Origin: Eubacteriales Family XIII. Incertae Sedis bacterium | Lineage (GTDB): Bacteria; Bacillota; Clostridia; Peptostreptococcales; Anaerovoracaceae | Assembly (NCBI GenBank): GCA_031254995.1 | Contig: JAIRTJ010000012.1 | Coordinates: 1 to 12,251, forward strand | DNA length: 12,251 nucleotides | Direction of reading: 5' to 3' | Shown: positions 1-6,861 of the stretch, piece by piece | How the letters are laid out: every line of letters begins with the position of its first letter | Position numbering within the stretch: position 1 is the first letter of the stretch | Notes under the pieces: generated by a model | The model's database searches: none | What the model was told of the DNA's origin: nothing | Seen by the model: the letters and a program-made list of their open reading frames with translations, nothing else | Position numbers and translations under genes: made by a program

Positions 1-2
1 TC

Positions 3-293
3 GTCCGGGAGCTCAGCGCGGACGAGAGGATGCGCGCATACGCGGAAGCCAGGGAGAAAGCCAGAAGAGACGAAGTCGCAAGCCTCGCCTACGCCAAGAC
101 GGAAGGCATAGAAATCGGAAAAGCTGAGGGTAAAACGGAAGGCATAGAAATCGGAGAAAAGCGCGGCGAGCGACGCGGCATCGAGCAGACGATGAAAGCT
201 GCCCACGCGTTGCGGGAAGGGAAGAGCATCGAGGAGGCATCCCGGATATCGGGACTCGACATCGAGACCGTCCGCGCCCTCGCGAACGGATAG
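3..293 (+). CDS. Rpn-family transposase/nuclease, C-terminal fragment (5' cut by window edge)
   Basis: This is the 3' end of an ORF open to the left edge; its visible residues start VRELSADERM and it ends at the TAG at 291-293. The run of the type LSADERMRAYAEAREKARRDE followed by LAYAK and Gly/Glu/Lys-rich heptad-like repeats (KTEGIEIG, EKRGERRG) is typical of the C-terminal tail of Rpn (recombination-promoting nuclease)/PD-(D/E)XK nuclease family transposases. The final ~30 residues (EGKSIEEASRISGLDIETVRALA) look like a small helix-turn-helix-like end also seen in this family. The catalytic domain would lie upstream, outside the window. The ATG at 30 is in frame but is probably internal, because the family signature begins before it. 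Family assignment rests on recognising the tail only; whether the full gene is intact cannot be seen. Confidence 0.75.
   Translation, partial: VRELSADERMRAYAEAREKARRDEVASLAYAKTEGIEIGKAEGKTEGIEIGEKRGERRGIEQTMKAAHALREGKSIEEASRISGLDIETVRALANG
96..155 (+). repeat. Two-copy 36-bp-period direct repeat inside the Rpn-type gene
   Basis: The 21-base string ACGGAAGGCATAGAAATCGG-A occurs at 99-119 and again identically at 135-155, and the similarity extends leftwards to 96 and 132 with one mismatch. It encodes the repeated peptide KTEGIEIG. The period of 36 bases (12 codons) keeps the frame. Tails of this protein family often vary in the number of such repeats, so this is probably a length-variable coiled or linker region. 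Confidence 0.85.
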
Positions 294-314
294 CTTATCC
301 GATCCGTTAAATTC

Positions 315-370
315 AAAAAACAACTGCGAGAGGCGCATGTGAAATATCGTTGTTTCTCGCAGTTTTGTTT
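315..370. terminator. Bidirectional intrinsic terminator between convergent genes
   Basis: The arms AACTGCGAGA (322-331) and TCTCGCAGTT (355-364) pair perfectly over 10 bp, with a 23-base loop. On the plus strand the stem is followed by TTGTTTT. On the minus strand it is followed by GTTTTTTG (the A-run at 315-320). It therefore can end both the plus-strand Rpn-type transcript, which stops at 293, and the long minus-strand ech-hyp-maf transcript, whose last gene stops at 577. The loop is longer than in most intrinsic terminators. A second 8-bp pairing (330-337 with 371-378) is possible and competes with the base of the first. Confidence 0.7.
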
Positions 371-404
371 TGCGCCTCATCAACCTCAATTGACAAAACA
401 GTAA

Positions 405-508
405 ACGGTTGCAAGTTCCGAAATCGCGCGTACCTATGCGAAACGAACCCGGATCATGCAACTGTCGGCTTCTTCGGCATATTTGGAACCATGCAACCGT
501 CCTCGGCT
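405..508. repeat. Imperfect inverted and direct repeats in the non-coding gap
   Basis: The stretch 294-576 has no convincing gene. Apart from the terminator it holds an imperfect inverted repeat: ACGGTTGCA at 405-413 pairs with TGCAACCGT at 492-500, and GTTCC at 415-419 pairs with GGAAC at 485-489. There is also an imperfect direct repeat, ATGCAACTGTCGGCT (456-470) against ATGCAACCGTCCTCGGCT (491-508). It could be the 3' untranslated structure of the long minus transcript or a degenerate repetitive element. No function is assigned. Confidence 0.4.
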
Positions 509-576
509 GCAAGCATTGGCTGCGCAGTCATATTCGGCGCAAAGGAATTCCCTCGATAGGCACAGGCAGGATGGAG

Positions 577-1158
577 CTACCGTTCACCGAGCAAAGGCGC
601 AAGGCGATACCATGGCAGACCCATGACGTTTTCGATATCGCCTTCGACTCGATCCACATTCCCGGACCAACTAGACTGCACCGCATAAGAACCGGATTTG
701 TCGTACGGCGATTCTTCCCTAATATAGCGATAGATTTCTTCATCGGGATAATCCTTGAAGAATACCTCCGTGACATCAAAGAAGTTTTCTTCCTTGCCGT
801 CAGCCGTTTTGATGAGGGATACGCCCGTAATTACAAGATGGGAAGATGCGCGCAAGGAACTGAGAATTCTGAAAGCGTCCGCTTCATCGACGGGCTTACC
901 TATGATTCCGTCCTTGTATACAACGGTGTCAGCCGCCAAAATGAACGAAGCTCTGCATGCGACATTCGCGCAAAGCCGCTCGTATACGGCGCGCGCCTTC
1001 TTACGCGCCAGATAGACGACGATCTCTCGAACCGGACGATTCCTCAGCTCAGGCGGCAAGCGTTCATCCGCGCCTGACGGAACGATCTCGGCCTCGACGC
1101 CGTGTTTTTTCAATATCTCATACCGTCGCGGCGAGGCGGAAGCGAGTATGATGTTCAT
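577..1158 (-). CDS. maf: Maf-family nucleotide pyrophosphatase
   Basis: This 193-residue protein has the usual Maf length and begins MNIILASASPRR, the family's N-terminal nucleotide-binding signature (SASPRR). Further motifs are AADTVV (75-80, with the conserved Asp of the active site), GKP (87-89), the DKSGSYAVQ stretch (153-161, family form DKAGAYGIQ) and ENVMGLP (176-182). Family members hydrolyse dTTP/UTP or modified nucleoside triphosphates to the monophosphate, as house-cleaning or septum-linked enzymes in the cytoplasm. The start at 1158 is chosen because GGAGG (1168-1172) lies 9 bases upstream; an in-frame ATG at 1167 abuts that GGAGG with no spacing. The gene follows hypE by 16 bases and is the last of the operon before the terminator. 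The link to hydrogenase genes is unusual and no hydrogenase role is implied by the sequence. Substrate specificity cannot be told. Confidence 0.9.
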   Translation of the reverse strand: MNIILASASPRRYEILKKHGVEAEIVPSGADERLPPELRNRPVREIVVYLARKKARAVYERLCANVACRASFILAADTVVYKDGIIGKPVDEADAFRILSSLRASSHLVITGVSLIKTADGKEENFFDVTEVFFKDYPDEEIYRYIREESPYDKSGSYAVQSSWSGNVDRVEGDIENVMGLPWYRLAPLLGER

Positions 1159-1174
1159 CGAAAGCATCCTCCGT

Positions 1175-2212
1175 TCAACAGATCCTCGGCAAACCTTCGC
1201 CGAATAACGCATTTATCCTGCGCGTGCCGCCGACCTTTGTCTTCATTGCGACGAGATTTCGATCCCGTTCGGACGGCAACAAAATTTCGCCTATGACGCG
1301 AGCGTTTCGTCCCGTATCCGTCGCGCGCATCAGGTTCACCGCGCGCGCGGCCTGCTCTTTCGGAACGATGGCGATCATCTTTCCCTCGTTGCCCATATAG
1401 AGGGGATCCAACCCCATGACTCCGCAAAAGGCCGCAACTCCCGCATTGACCGGAATATCGATCTCGGACAGTTCGACGGTAACGTCCGACAAAGCCGCGA
1501 TCTCATTCAGCACGGTACCGAGTCCTCCGCGCGTTACGTCGCGCATAACATGCACATCTATGCCGTTATCAAGCAAGGAATCCGTCGTTTCTCGAAGAAT
1601 CGCACAGTCGCTCGCGATGTCATTCTCGATGCCCATGCGCGCGGAAAGTATGCAAGCGTGATGATCCCCGAGATTTCCGCTCACTACGACCGCATCGCCG
1701 GGGCGAGCATTTGACGCGGAAGGAGTTGCCCCGTCCCTCAACGAGCCGATGCCCGAAGCGCCGATCAGCAAACCGCCGCCGCCTTCGTTCGCCTTTGCAG
1801 AGCTTTCAATCACCTTCGTATCCCCCGCGACGATCAAAACGCCGGCCGCGCGCGCGGTTGCGGCCATCGACGCGACTACGCGCTCCAGGGTTGCGATCTC
1901 CAAGCCTTCCTCCAACACGAATCCGCAGGTGAGATATTTCGGTATCGCGCCCATCATGAGCAGATCGTTCACCGTCCCGCAGACGGACAATTTCCCAATG
2001 TCGCCGCCGCGAAATTCGATGGGCTTCACGACAAAGGAATCCGTGCTGACGACGGGACGCGCGGCAACGTTCCACGGCAGAACAGCTCCATCCTCCAGCT
2101 TGTCCAGTATATTGTTGGAAAAATGCTTGCCGAACACGTCGCGCATCAACTCCGCGGAATCTCGCCCGCCCGCGCCGTGCGCTTGCGTAATCTTTTTTGC
2201 GTTTTCCTTCAT
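1175..2212 (-). CDS. hypE: Hydrogenase maturation protein HypE (carbamoyl dehydratase)
   Basis: HypE accepts a carbamoyl group from HypF on its C-terminal cysteine and dehydrates it with ATP to a thiocyanate, the source of the cyanide ligands on the active-site iron. The protein has 345 residues, the normal length, and ends exactly in the diagnostic PRIC with Cys345. It is an AIR-synthase/PurM-like ATPase: AHGAGG near the N terminus (11-16), VSTDSFVVKP (55-64), GGDIGKLSVCGTVNDL (69-84), the RDVTRGGLGT loop (224-233) and GNEGK (274-278). The start at 2212 begins MKENAKKITQAHGAGG and is preceded by AAGGGG about 7 bases upstream. The longer in-frame extension (to 2452) lies inside hypD and has no family character. 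It starts 31 bases after hypD and its stop is 16 bases before maf, so all are likely one transcript. Confidence 0.96.
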   Translation of the reverse strand: MKENAKKITQAHGAGGRDSAELMRDVFGKHFSNNILDKLEDGAVLPWNVAARPVVSTDSFVVKPIEFRGGDIGKLSVCGTVNDLLMMGAIPKYLTCGFVLEEGLEIATLERVVASMAATARAAGVLIVAGDTKVIESSAKANEGGGGLLIGASGIGSLRDGATPSASNARPGDAVVVSGNLGDHHACILSARMGIENDIASDCAILRETTDSLLDNGIDVHVMRDVTRGGLGTVLNEIAALSDVTVELSEIDIPVNAGVAAFCGVMGLDPLYMGNEGKMIAIVPKEQAARAVNLMRATDTGRNARVIGEILLPSERDRNLVAMKTKVGGTRRINALFGEGLPRIC

Positions 2213-2243
2213 GTCTCGCCCCTTCTTCGCAAAAACTGCGGCG

Positions 2244-3356
2244 CTATTCTCCGTGCGCCGACATATTCTCATAGACGATGCCGCACGCGCCCTCGGCGGA
2301 AACCATGCACGGCCCGCGCGCGTCGCCGGGCGCGCATGAAACGCCGAACAACGGACAGTCGACAGGATTGACGCGCCCCATGACGACATCGGCGCACCGA
2401 CATCCGTCGGGCATGGAGTCGTCCGGAGCGAGATCTCGGCTGCCTGCGTCAAATCGGAGGTATTCCTCTCGCAGATAGAACCCCGATGCGTCCAAGGCGC
2501 CCAGACCGCGCCATTCGACGCTATCCGCCTCGAAATATTTTCGCATCGCGCTTTGCGCCCTGACGTTGCCCCGCGCGCTGACCGCTTCGCCGTATAGATT
2601 CAGAACGAGTCCGCCGTGCGCCTTATCCGCGTTGCGCAGATTCCCGTCCCTGCGTCGATCTCTCGCGATTTCGGACAACCGCGCCAGTTCAAATATTGCG
2701 TTTGTCAAATGCTCGGCCTCAAACCCCGCGACGACAAAGGGCTTTCCGTATCGCGCCGCAAGCGGCTCATAGACCGCACTGCCCGTGACGACGCTGACGT
2801 GACCCGGACATAGAAAGCCGTCCGCGATATCATCCTCCTCGCATATGCGACCGATGGCGGGAACAGCGGATTTCAGCGCCGTCAAAAGTTTTACATTCTC
2901 GATCTTGCGCTCGATCAATTCCTCCAAGAGCAAGGCATAGGCGGGTACGGTGGTCTCGAAGCCGACGGCGGCGACGATGAACATGCGCTTCGGTTCCGAC
3001 ATCGCGCGCTCCAACACCTCGAACGGGGAATAGATCATCTCCGCGCGTCCCCCTTCCGCACGAACCTCCGACAGACTGCGATCCTTGCCCGGAACCTTCA
3101 GCATGTCGCCGAAACACATGATCGTATGAGCGGGCGCAAGCGCGTATTCCGCGCACTTGTCTATGTAGGACGCGGGGGTGACGCAGACCGGACAACCCGG
3201 ACCGGAGATGAGACGAATCGTCGGCGAAAGGATGTCCCGAATGCCGCTCTTGTATATTCCCGCCGTATGCGTGCCGCATACCTCCATGAGTTTCAGCGGT
3301 TCGCCCGTTCTGCGTTTCAAATATTCGATTTTCTTTCCGAGATCTCGCCTGTCCAT
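2244..3356 (-). CDS. hypD: Hydrogenase maturation protein HypD (iron-sulfur scaffold)
   Basis: HypD, with HypC, forms the scaffold on which Fe(CN)2CO is assembled before insertion into the hydrogenase large subunit. The 370-residue protein has all family motifs: EVCGTHT (Cys27), SGPGCPVCVTP (Cys55, Cys58), GFETTVPAY (132-140) and CPGHVSVVTG (183-192). A C-terminal cysteine-rich part (Cys319, 321, 334, 341, 350, 358) contains the ligands of its [4Fe-4S] cluster. A short Arg/Asp-rich stretch at about 232-247 looks like a lineage-specific loop. The gene begins 21 bases after the hypC stop; its Shine-Dalgarno is poor (AGGGG about 16 bases upstream), which suggests coupling to hypC translation. 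Length and motifs indicate a complete gene. Confidence 0.96.
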   Translation of the reverse strand: MDRRDLGKKIEYLKRRTGEPLKLMEVCGTHTAGIYKSGIRDILSPTIRLISGPGCPVCVTPASYIDKCAEYALAPAHTIMCFGDMLKVPGKDRSLSEVRAEGGRAEMIYSPFEVLERAMSEPKRMFIVAAVGFETTVPAYALLLEELIERKIENVKLLTALKSAVPAIGRICEEDDIADGFLCPGHVSVVTGSAVYEPLAARYGKPFVVAGFEAEHLTNAIFELARLSEIARDRRRDGNLRNADKAHGGLVLNLYGEAVSARGNVRAQSAMRKYFEADSVEWRGLGALDASGFYLREEYLRFDAGSRDLAPDDSMPDGCRCADVVMGRVNPVDCPLFGVSCAPGDARGPCMVSAEGACGIVYENMSAHGE

Positions 3357-3377
3357 ACCGTTAGAGGATCCGCCCCT

Positions 3378-3584
3378 TTATATCATATCTTCGAATATTT
3401 CCAAGATGGAATCCGCCTTCTCCTTTGACATCGCTTCGATGGCGCAACCGGCGTGAACCAAGACGTAATCGCCGACTTTCACGTCAACGACACCGATGTT
3501 TACGTCGATCACATTCCCGTTGAAATCCACCTTCGCCATCCTGCCTTCTATGGAAAGAGTCTTGCCCGGATACGCTACGCACAT
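3378..3584 (-). CDS. hypC: Hydrogenase maturation chaperone HypC
   Basis: This is a 68-residue HypC/HupF-family protein. It starts MCVAYPGK, and Cys2 is the residue that contacts HypD and the iron complex once Met1 is removed. The beta-barrel core follows, with VKVGDYVLVHAGCAIEAM (36-53), the family's DYVxVHxGxA signature. It delivers the Fe(CN)2CO unit from HypD to the hydrogenase large-subunit precursor. The start codon follows the hypF stop with no gap (TAAATG), and its ribosome-binding site AGGAG lies inside the last codons of hypF with 7 bases spacing, so the two are probably translated together. The only client visible nearby is EchE. Confidence 0.96.
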   Translation of the reverse strand: MCVAYPGKTLSIEGRMAKVDFNGNVIDVNIGVVDVKVGDYVLVHAGCAIEAMSKEKADSILEIFEDMI

Positions 3585-5999
3585 TTAAATTCTCCTATCC
3601 TCGGGGCGCGCCGGCATCGTGCGCTTCGACAGAAGTCGCTGCATGCCGATGTAATTCTGCCCCAGAGCGATTCCCCCATCATTCGGAGGAACAGCTATGT
3701 TGTAATAAACCTCGAAATCGTTCGCGCGCAAGAGCGCAAGCGCTTCTTCCATAAGTATCTTGTTTTGGAAAACTCCCCCTGACAATGCGACAGTCGCCGT
3801 CCTGTGCGTTTCGCGCGCGGCTTCGCATTGTTCCAAAACGGCCGCTGCGACGTTTCTGTGAAAACGCAGAGCCAACGCGCCTGCCTCGCCCCAAGCGCCC
3901 CGCGCCTCTCCTTCGCCGCACTCCAAGGCAGCGGCAGCTGCGTTTTCAAGCATCACGGCGCATTCGCCCTCATATCTGTTGACATCGTGAATGCCGAGGA
4001 TGGAAGCCACCGCGTCGAACAGTCGCCCCATGCTCGAGCTTTCCACCGTATTGACGCCCGCGCTTATCGCGGCCTCGATCTGCGCCCTCTGCGGAAATGA
4101 AGTCAAAGCGCCGATTTTTTCTCCGCAGGCGATGATCTCCGACAGATCTATGTCGAATTCGCGCGTTCCGTCCGTCGCGAATTCCTCGTCGCGCGAAATC
4201 GCATTTTGTCGCGCTTTCCATGCAAGCATATGGCTGATCGCGGATTTTCGTCCGTCCTTCATCGACGCATCTCCGCCGACCATGCCGACGTATCGCAGAT
4301 GCGAGAAGCGCGTGAAATCCGCCCCTTCGCAGACGAGCACTTCGCCGCCCCAGATCTTGCCGTCCTCGCCGTAACCCGTGCCGTCGAAACTGACGCCGAT
4401 CACAGGCCCCGACAGTCCGTGCTCCGCCATGACGGAAGCTGTATGCGCATGATGGTGTTGCACTCTCAAGAGCGCCGTCTCATTTTGCGTCTCCGAACGC
4501 GTGCGCGATGCATTCTCGACGCATTCCTCCGCGAATTTCGTCGTAAAATAGAGCGGGTGCATGTCGCAGACGATCAAATTCGGCTCGATATCGAAGAATC
4601 TCTTCATTCTGTCGACATCGTCCTCGTAGGCTCGTTCGCTCTCGATATTGTCCAAGTCGCCGATGTACCGACTCATGTAGGCGAAATTCCCCTTGCTCAG
4701 GGAAAACGCCGATTTGAGTTGGCCGCCCGTCGCGAAGATCCGATCTCCCGTCGTCAACGACTCCGCGCCGCGCACGAACACGGGCGTCGGCACATAGCCC
4801 TTCGAGCGACGAATCAATTGCGGCGTTCCGTCCGTCATCCTCAATACGGAATCATCCGCGCTCACCGCGATCCGCCGCCTGTTGTACAACATGCCCGCGA
4901 CGCGTCGATCGCGCGACACGAGCGCGCGCATTTCCTCATCATCTTTGATGATAGGCAAATCCGACAGATTCGCGCTGGTCATCACCAGCGGTCCCAAGGC
5001 GTCCGACAGTATGTATTGCAGACCCATGGACGGCAGAAACGCACCGATAAATCGACTGCTGTTGCAGACGCCGGGATCAAACGGCGCCTCTTTTGCGATC
5101 TTCGCATCCGATCGCGCCAAAAGCACGATGGGACGCTTTGACGATCGCAACTGCGCCTCTTCCTCCGCGCCCAAGACGCAGTAATCGCGAACAGCCTCCG
5201 CATCGCGAAACAGGACGGCGAAAGGCTTTTCCTCTCGGATCTTGATTGCGCGCGCCTCGCGCACCGCTTCCTCTGTAAAGGGGCTGCAAGCGAAATAATA
5301 TCCGCCGACGCCCTTGAACGCGATGACTCCGCCCTCTCGCAACGCGTCGATCGCCTTATCGATCGCGGTTCCCTGCGCAGATTCCTCGTCGTCGACGGAA
5401 AACCACTCCGCCATAGGTCCGCAATCGTGACAGGAGATCGTCTGCGCATGAAAGCGGCGATTGTCCGCGTCGACATATTCCTCGGCGCAGAATTCGCACA
5501 TATCGAAGTCGATCATAGAGGTGGTGTCCCTGTCATAGGGCAGACGCTCCATGACGGTGAATCTCGGCCCGCAGACGGCGCAACTGATAAAAGGGTGCTT
5601 GTACCGAGGGTTGCTTTCGTCGTAAAATTCCCGCAGACAATCCTCGCAGACGGCGATGTCGGACGGTATGACGGCGGCCTCGTTTTCCGATAGGCCGCTT
5701 TTCTCAATGGCAAAACCTCGAAAACTCACTGTGTCTATCGTGCGAATCTCCGCGCGAACGATATCGGAAGCCGCCGGCTTATTATCCTTGATCGCGAGAA
5801 GAAAGGCATCAATCCGCTCCTCAGTATCGGTGACGATGAGTTGCACGGATCCGCCCATGTTGCGCACCTGCCCCGACATGCCGAACGAGCGCGCCAAACC
5901 CGCGACGGTCGGGCGAAAACCCACGCCCTGCACCGTTCCTCGAAAGATGATTTCCTGCGTAATGATTGCTGCGTTTTGTCGCGAAGTCGGCGTCGTCAT
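3585..5999 (-). CDS. hypF: Carbamoyltransferase HypF
   Basis: HypF uses carbamoyl phosphate and ATP to make carbamoyl-AMP and transfers the carbamoyl group to the C-terminal cysteine of HypE. From the chosen start the protein has 804 residues and shows all domains in order. An acylphosphatase domain comes first (about 14-100, with VQGVGFRP at 23-30). Two zinc fingers follow (Cys118/121/140/143 and Cys168/171/190/193). A YrdC/Sua5-like domain spans about 212-400 (KIREEKPFAVLF, TSANLSDLPI). The Kae1/TsaD-like carbamoyltransferase domain has QHHHAH (514-519), FDGTGYGEDG (538-547), SSSMGRLFDA (654-663) and ALSGGVFQNKIL (738-749). The start MTTPTS at 5999 fits the family N terminus. The frame stays open to a TTG at 6122 but that part is inside the upstream gene and not family-like. 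There is no good Shine-Dalgarno before 5999. The ATG instead overlaps the stop of a small ORF (ATGA at 5996-5999), suggesting coupled initiation. Confidence 0.96.
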   Translation of the reverse strand: MTTPTSRQNAAIITQEIIFRGTVQGVGFRPTVAGLARSFGMSGQVRNMGGSVQLIVTDTEERIDAFLLAIKDNKPAASDIVRAEIRTIDTVSFRGFAIEKSGLSENEAAVIPSDIAVCEDCLREFYDESNPRYKHPFISCAVCGPRFTVMERLPYDRDTTSMIDFDMCEFCAEEYVDADNRRFHAQTISCHDCGPMAEWFSVDDEESAQGTAIDKAIDALREGGVIAFKGVGGYYFACSPFTEEAVREARAIKIREEKPFAVLFRDAEAVRDYCVLGAEEEAQLRSSKRPIVLLARSDAKIAKEAPFDPGVCNSSRFIGAFLPSMGLQYILSDALGPLVMTSANLSDLPIIKDDEEMRALVSRDRRVAGMLYNRRRIAVSADDSVLRMTDGTPQLIRRSKGYVPTPVFVRGAESLTTGDRIFATGGQLKSAFSLSKGNFAYMSRYIGDLDNIESERAYEDDVDRMKRFFDIEPNLIVCDMHPLYFTTKFAEECVENASRTRSETQNETALLRVQHHHAHTASVMAEHGLSGPVIGVSFDGTGYGEDGKIWGGEVLVCEGADFTRFSHLRYVGMVGGDASMKDGRKSAISHMLAWKARQNAISRDEEFATDGTREFDIDLSEIIACGEKIGALTSFPQRAQIEAAISAGVNTVESSSMGRLFDAVASILGIHDVNRYEGECAVMLENAAAAALECGEGEARGAWGEAGALALRFHRNVAAAVLEQCEAARETHRTATVALSGGVFQNKILMEEALALLRANDFEVYYNIAVPPNDGGIALGQNYIGMQRLLSKRTMPARPEDRRI

Positions 6000-6076
6000 T
6001 TTTCTTGTCGCAGTCTCTTTTTTCGCTTCGCGGCAAGCCCGTACAGCGCGAAGACCTCGACAACCCCGTCGATCAT
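5996..6076 (-). CDS. Candidate 26-residue microprotein between the membrane protein and hypF
   Basis: A short ORF exactly fills the gap between the six-helix protein gene and hypF. Its ATG (6076-6074) overlaps the upstream TGA as ATGA, and its TGA (5998-5996) overlaps the hypF ATG as ATGA. GAGG lies 9 bases before its start. The peptide begins MIDGVVEVFALYGLAA, a short hydrophobic segment, and ends in a strongly basic tail KRKKRLRQEK. Such a layout suits a peptide that sits on or partly in the membrane with a cytoplasmic positive tail, but the hydrophobic part (about 12 residues) is short for a full transmembrane helix. It matches no family that I recognise. It may be a real small protein, or only a leader whose translation delivers ribosomes to hypF, which lacks its own good ribosome-binding site. 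The coordinates and both overlaps are read directly; function is unknown. Confidence 0.5.
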   Translation of the reverse strand: MIDGVVEVFALYGLAAKRKKRLRQEK

Positions 6077-6810
6077 CGCCGATCGCCTCGATCTTTCCCG
6101 CGCGGCGCATCGTCCCCGTCAAGCGCGGCGACGCGCGGCGTCCGCAACTCCCGACACATAAGACAGTACGTCATCAACACGGACAGCATGAGAAAGTAAG
6201 TTGCGGCGTCCAAGCCGAAGCAGACGAGATATAGGATGAAATGCCCCGTTCCGAACGAACCGTTCAACACGTCCATAGCTTGCAGATAGGCGATGTAGAC
6301 GCCGCAGGCCGTGTAAAGAGCTATGGAAACGATCATCGTGAAAATGCCAAACCCCTTCGTTGCGAAGCTCGCGGGCAGGAAGAGGACTAAACAATAGTAT
6401 ACAGCCAAGCAAAGATGGGCGATGACGAAAGGAACATAGATCGCGTTGTCGAGCGCGGTGTAAACATCCTTGAACTTTTCCGCGACGGGAAAGATCTTTC
6501 GCAATTCCAATACCGCCGAAATCGCGTAAATCAGCCCCGGAGCGATCAACAGGAACCGGATATTGCGATTGTATCCCCTCGGAGATCCGAAAAAAGCAAA
6601 GACGACGACCGGAACGAATACGAGAACGAGTACGACAATCGTTCCGACGACGTTGCCGGCATCTCCCTCGTAGGTAATATCGGCGAGCAAGCCCTGCAAT
6701 GCGTTCCAATAGTAACCCAAACCGCTGCAAAGAACGGTCAAGATCACGAAAAACGTGACCAATACGATCGCCGAAATACGATTTTTCCTGTATAGATAGC
6801 CTTCTTCCAT
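6073..6810 (-). CDS. Unknown six-helix membrane protein between ech and hyp genes
   Basis: The 245-residue protein is not one I recognise. It has six predicted membrane segments at about 13-34, 53-76, 85-104, 122-146, 152-177 and 189-217. The N terminus is short and basic (YRKNR), and the C-terminal cytoplasmic tail is about 28 residues and highly charged (ending KDRGDRR). No signal peptide, cofactor ligand cluster or catalytic motif is obvious. There are scattered Cys and His within helices 4 to 6 (HLCLAVYYC at 132-140, CLMC at 216-219). The start at 6810 has GAGG 6 bases upstream. The gene sits 51 bases after echF and overlaps a 26-codon ORF that leads into hypF, so it is co-transcribed with hydrogenase and maturation genes. 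An accessory or assembly role for the Ech complex, or transport of a substrate or metal for maturation, is possible from context only. Confidence 0.85.
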   Translation of the reverse strand: MEEGYLYRKNRISAIVLVTFFVILTVLCSGLGYYWNALQGLLADITYEGDAGNVVGTIVVLVLVFVPVVVFAFFGSPRGYNRNIRFLLIAPGLIYAISAVLELRKIFPVAEKFKDVYTALDNAIYVPFVIAHLCLAVYYCLVLFLPASFATKGFGIFTMIVSIALYTACGVYIAYLQAMDVLNGSFGTGHFILYLVCFGLDAATYFLMLSVLMTYCLMCRELRTPRVAALDGDDAPRGKDRGDRR

Positions 6811-6821
6811 CTCCCACCTCG

Positions 6822-6857
6822 TTCCCGTCCGTGCGGCAGAAGTCGCCGCTGCGGGAA
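6822..6857 (-). other. Two-tier intercistronic hairpin at the ech/hyp module boundary
   Basis: In the minus-strand message TTCCCG (6857-6852) pairs with CGGGAA (6827-6822), and inside it GCGGC (6849-6845) pairs with GCCGC (6837-6833), giving 11 bp around a 7-base loop. It lies just after the echF stop and just before the ribosome-binding site of the membrane protein gene. No T-run follows, so it is not an ordinary terminator. It could stabilise or mark a processing site in the ech message. Confidence 0.45.
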
Positions 6858-6861
6858 TTCA

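Noticed and set aside
96..155. CRISPR-like repeats
   Set aside because: There are only two copies, in frame and coding for a repeated peptide in a family known for such tails.
409..1077. Plus-strand ORF of 222 codons
   Set aside because: It runs antisense through maf, has no recognisable family features and starts in the repeat-rich gap; maf on the other strand has all its motifs.
2213..2452. 80-residue N-terminal extension of HypE
   Set aside because: It lies within hypD in another frame and has no HypE character; the ATG at 2212 has a ribosome-binding site.
4206..5141. Plus-strand ORF of 311 codons
   Set aside because: It is entirely antisense to hypF and Arg/His-rich, as expected from reading a GC-rich gene backwards.
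6000..6122. 41-residue N-terminal extension of HypF from a TTG
   Set aside because: It overlaps the upstream membrane protein gene, is Arg-rich and unlike the family, and the ATG at 5999 gives the normal acylphosphatase N terminus.
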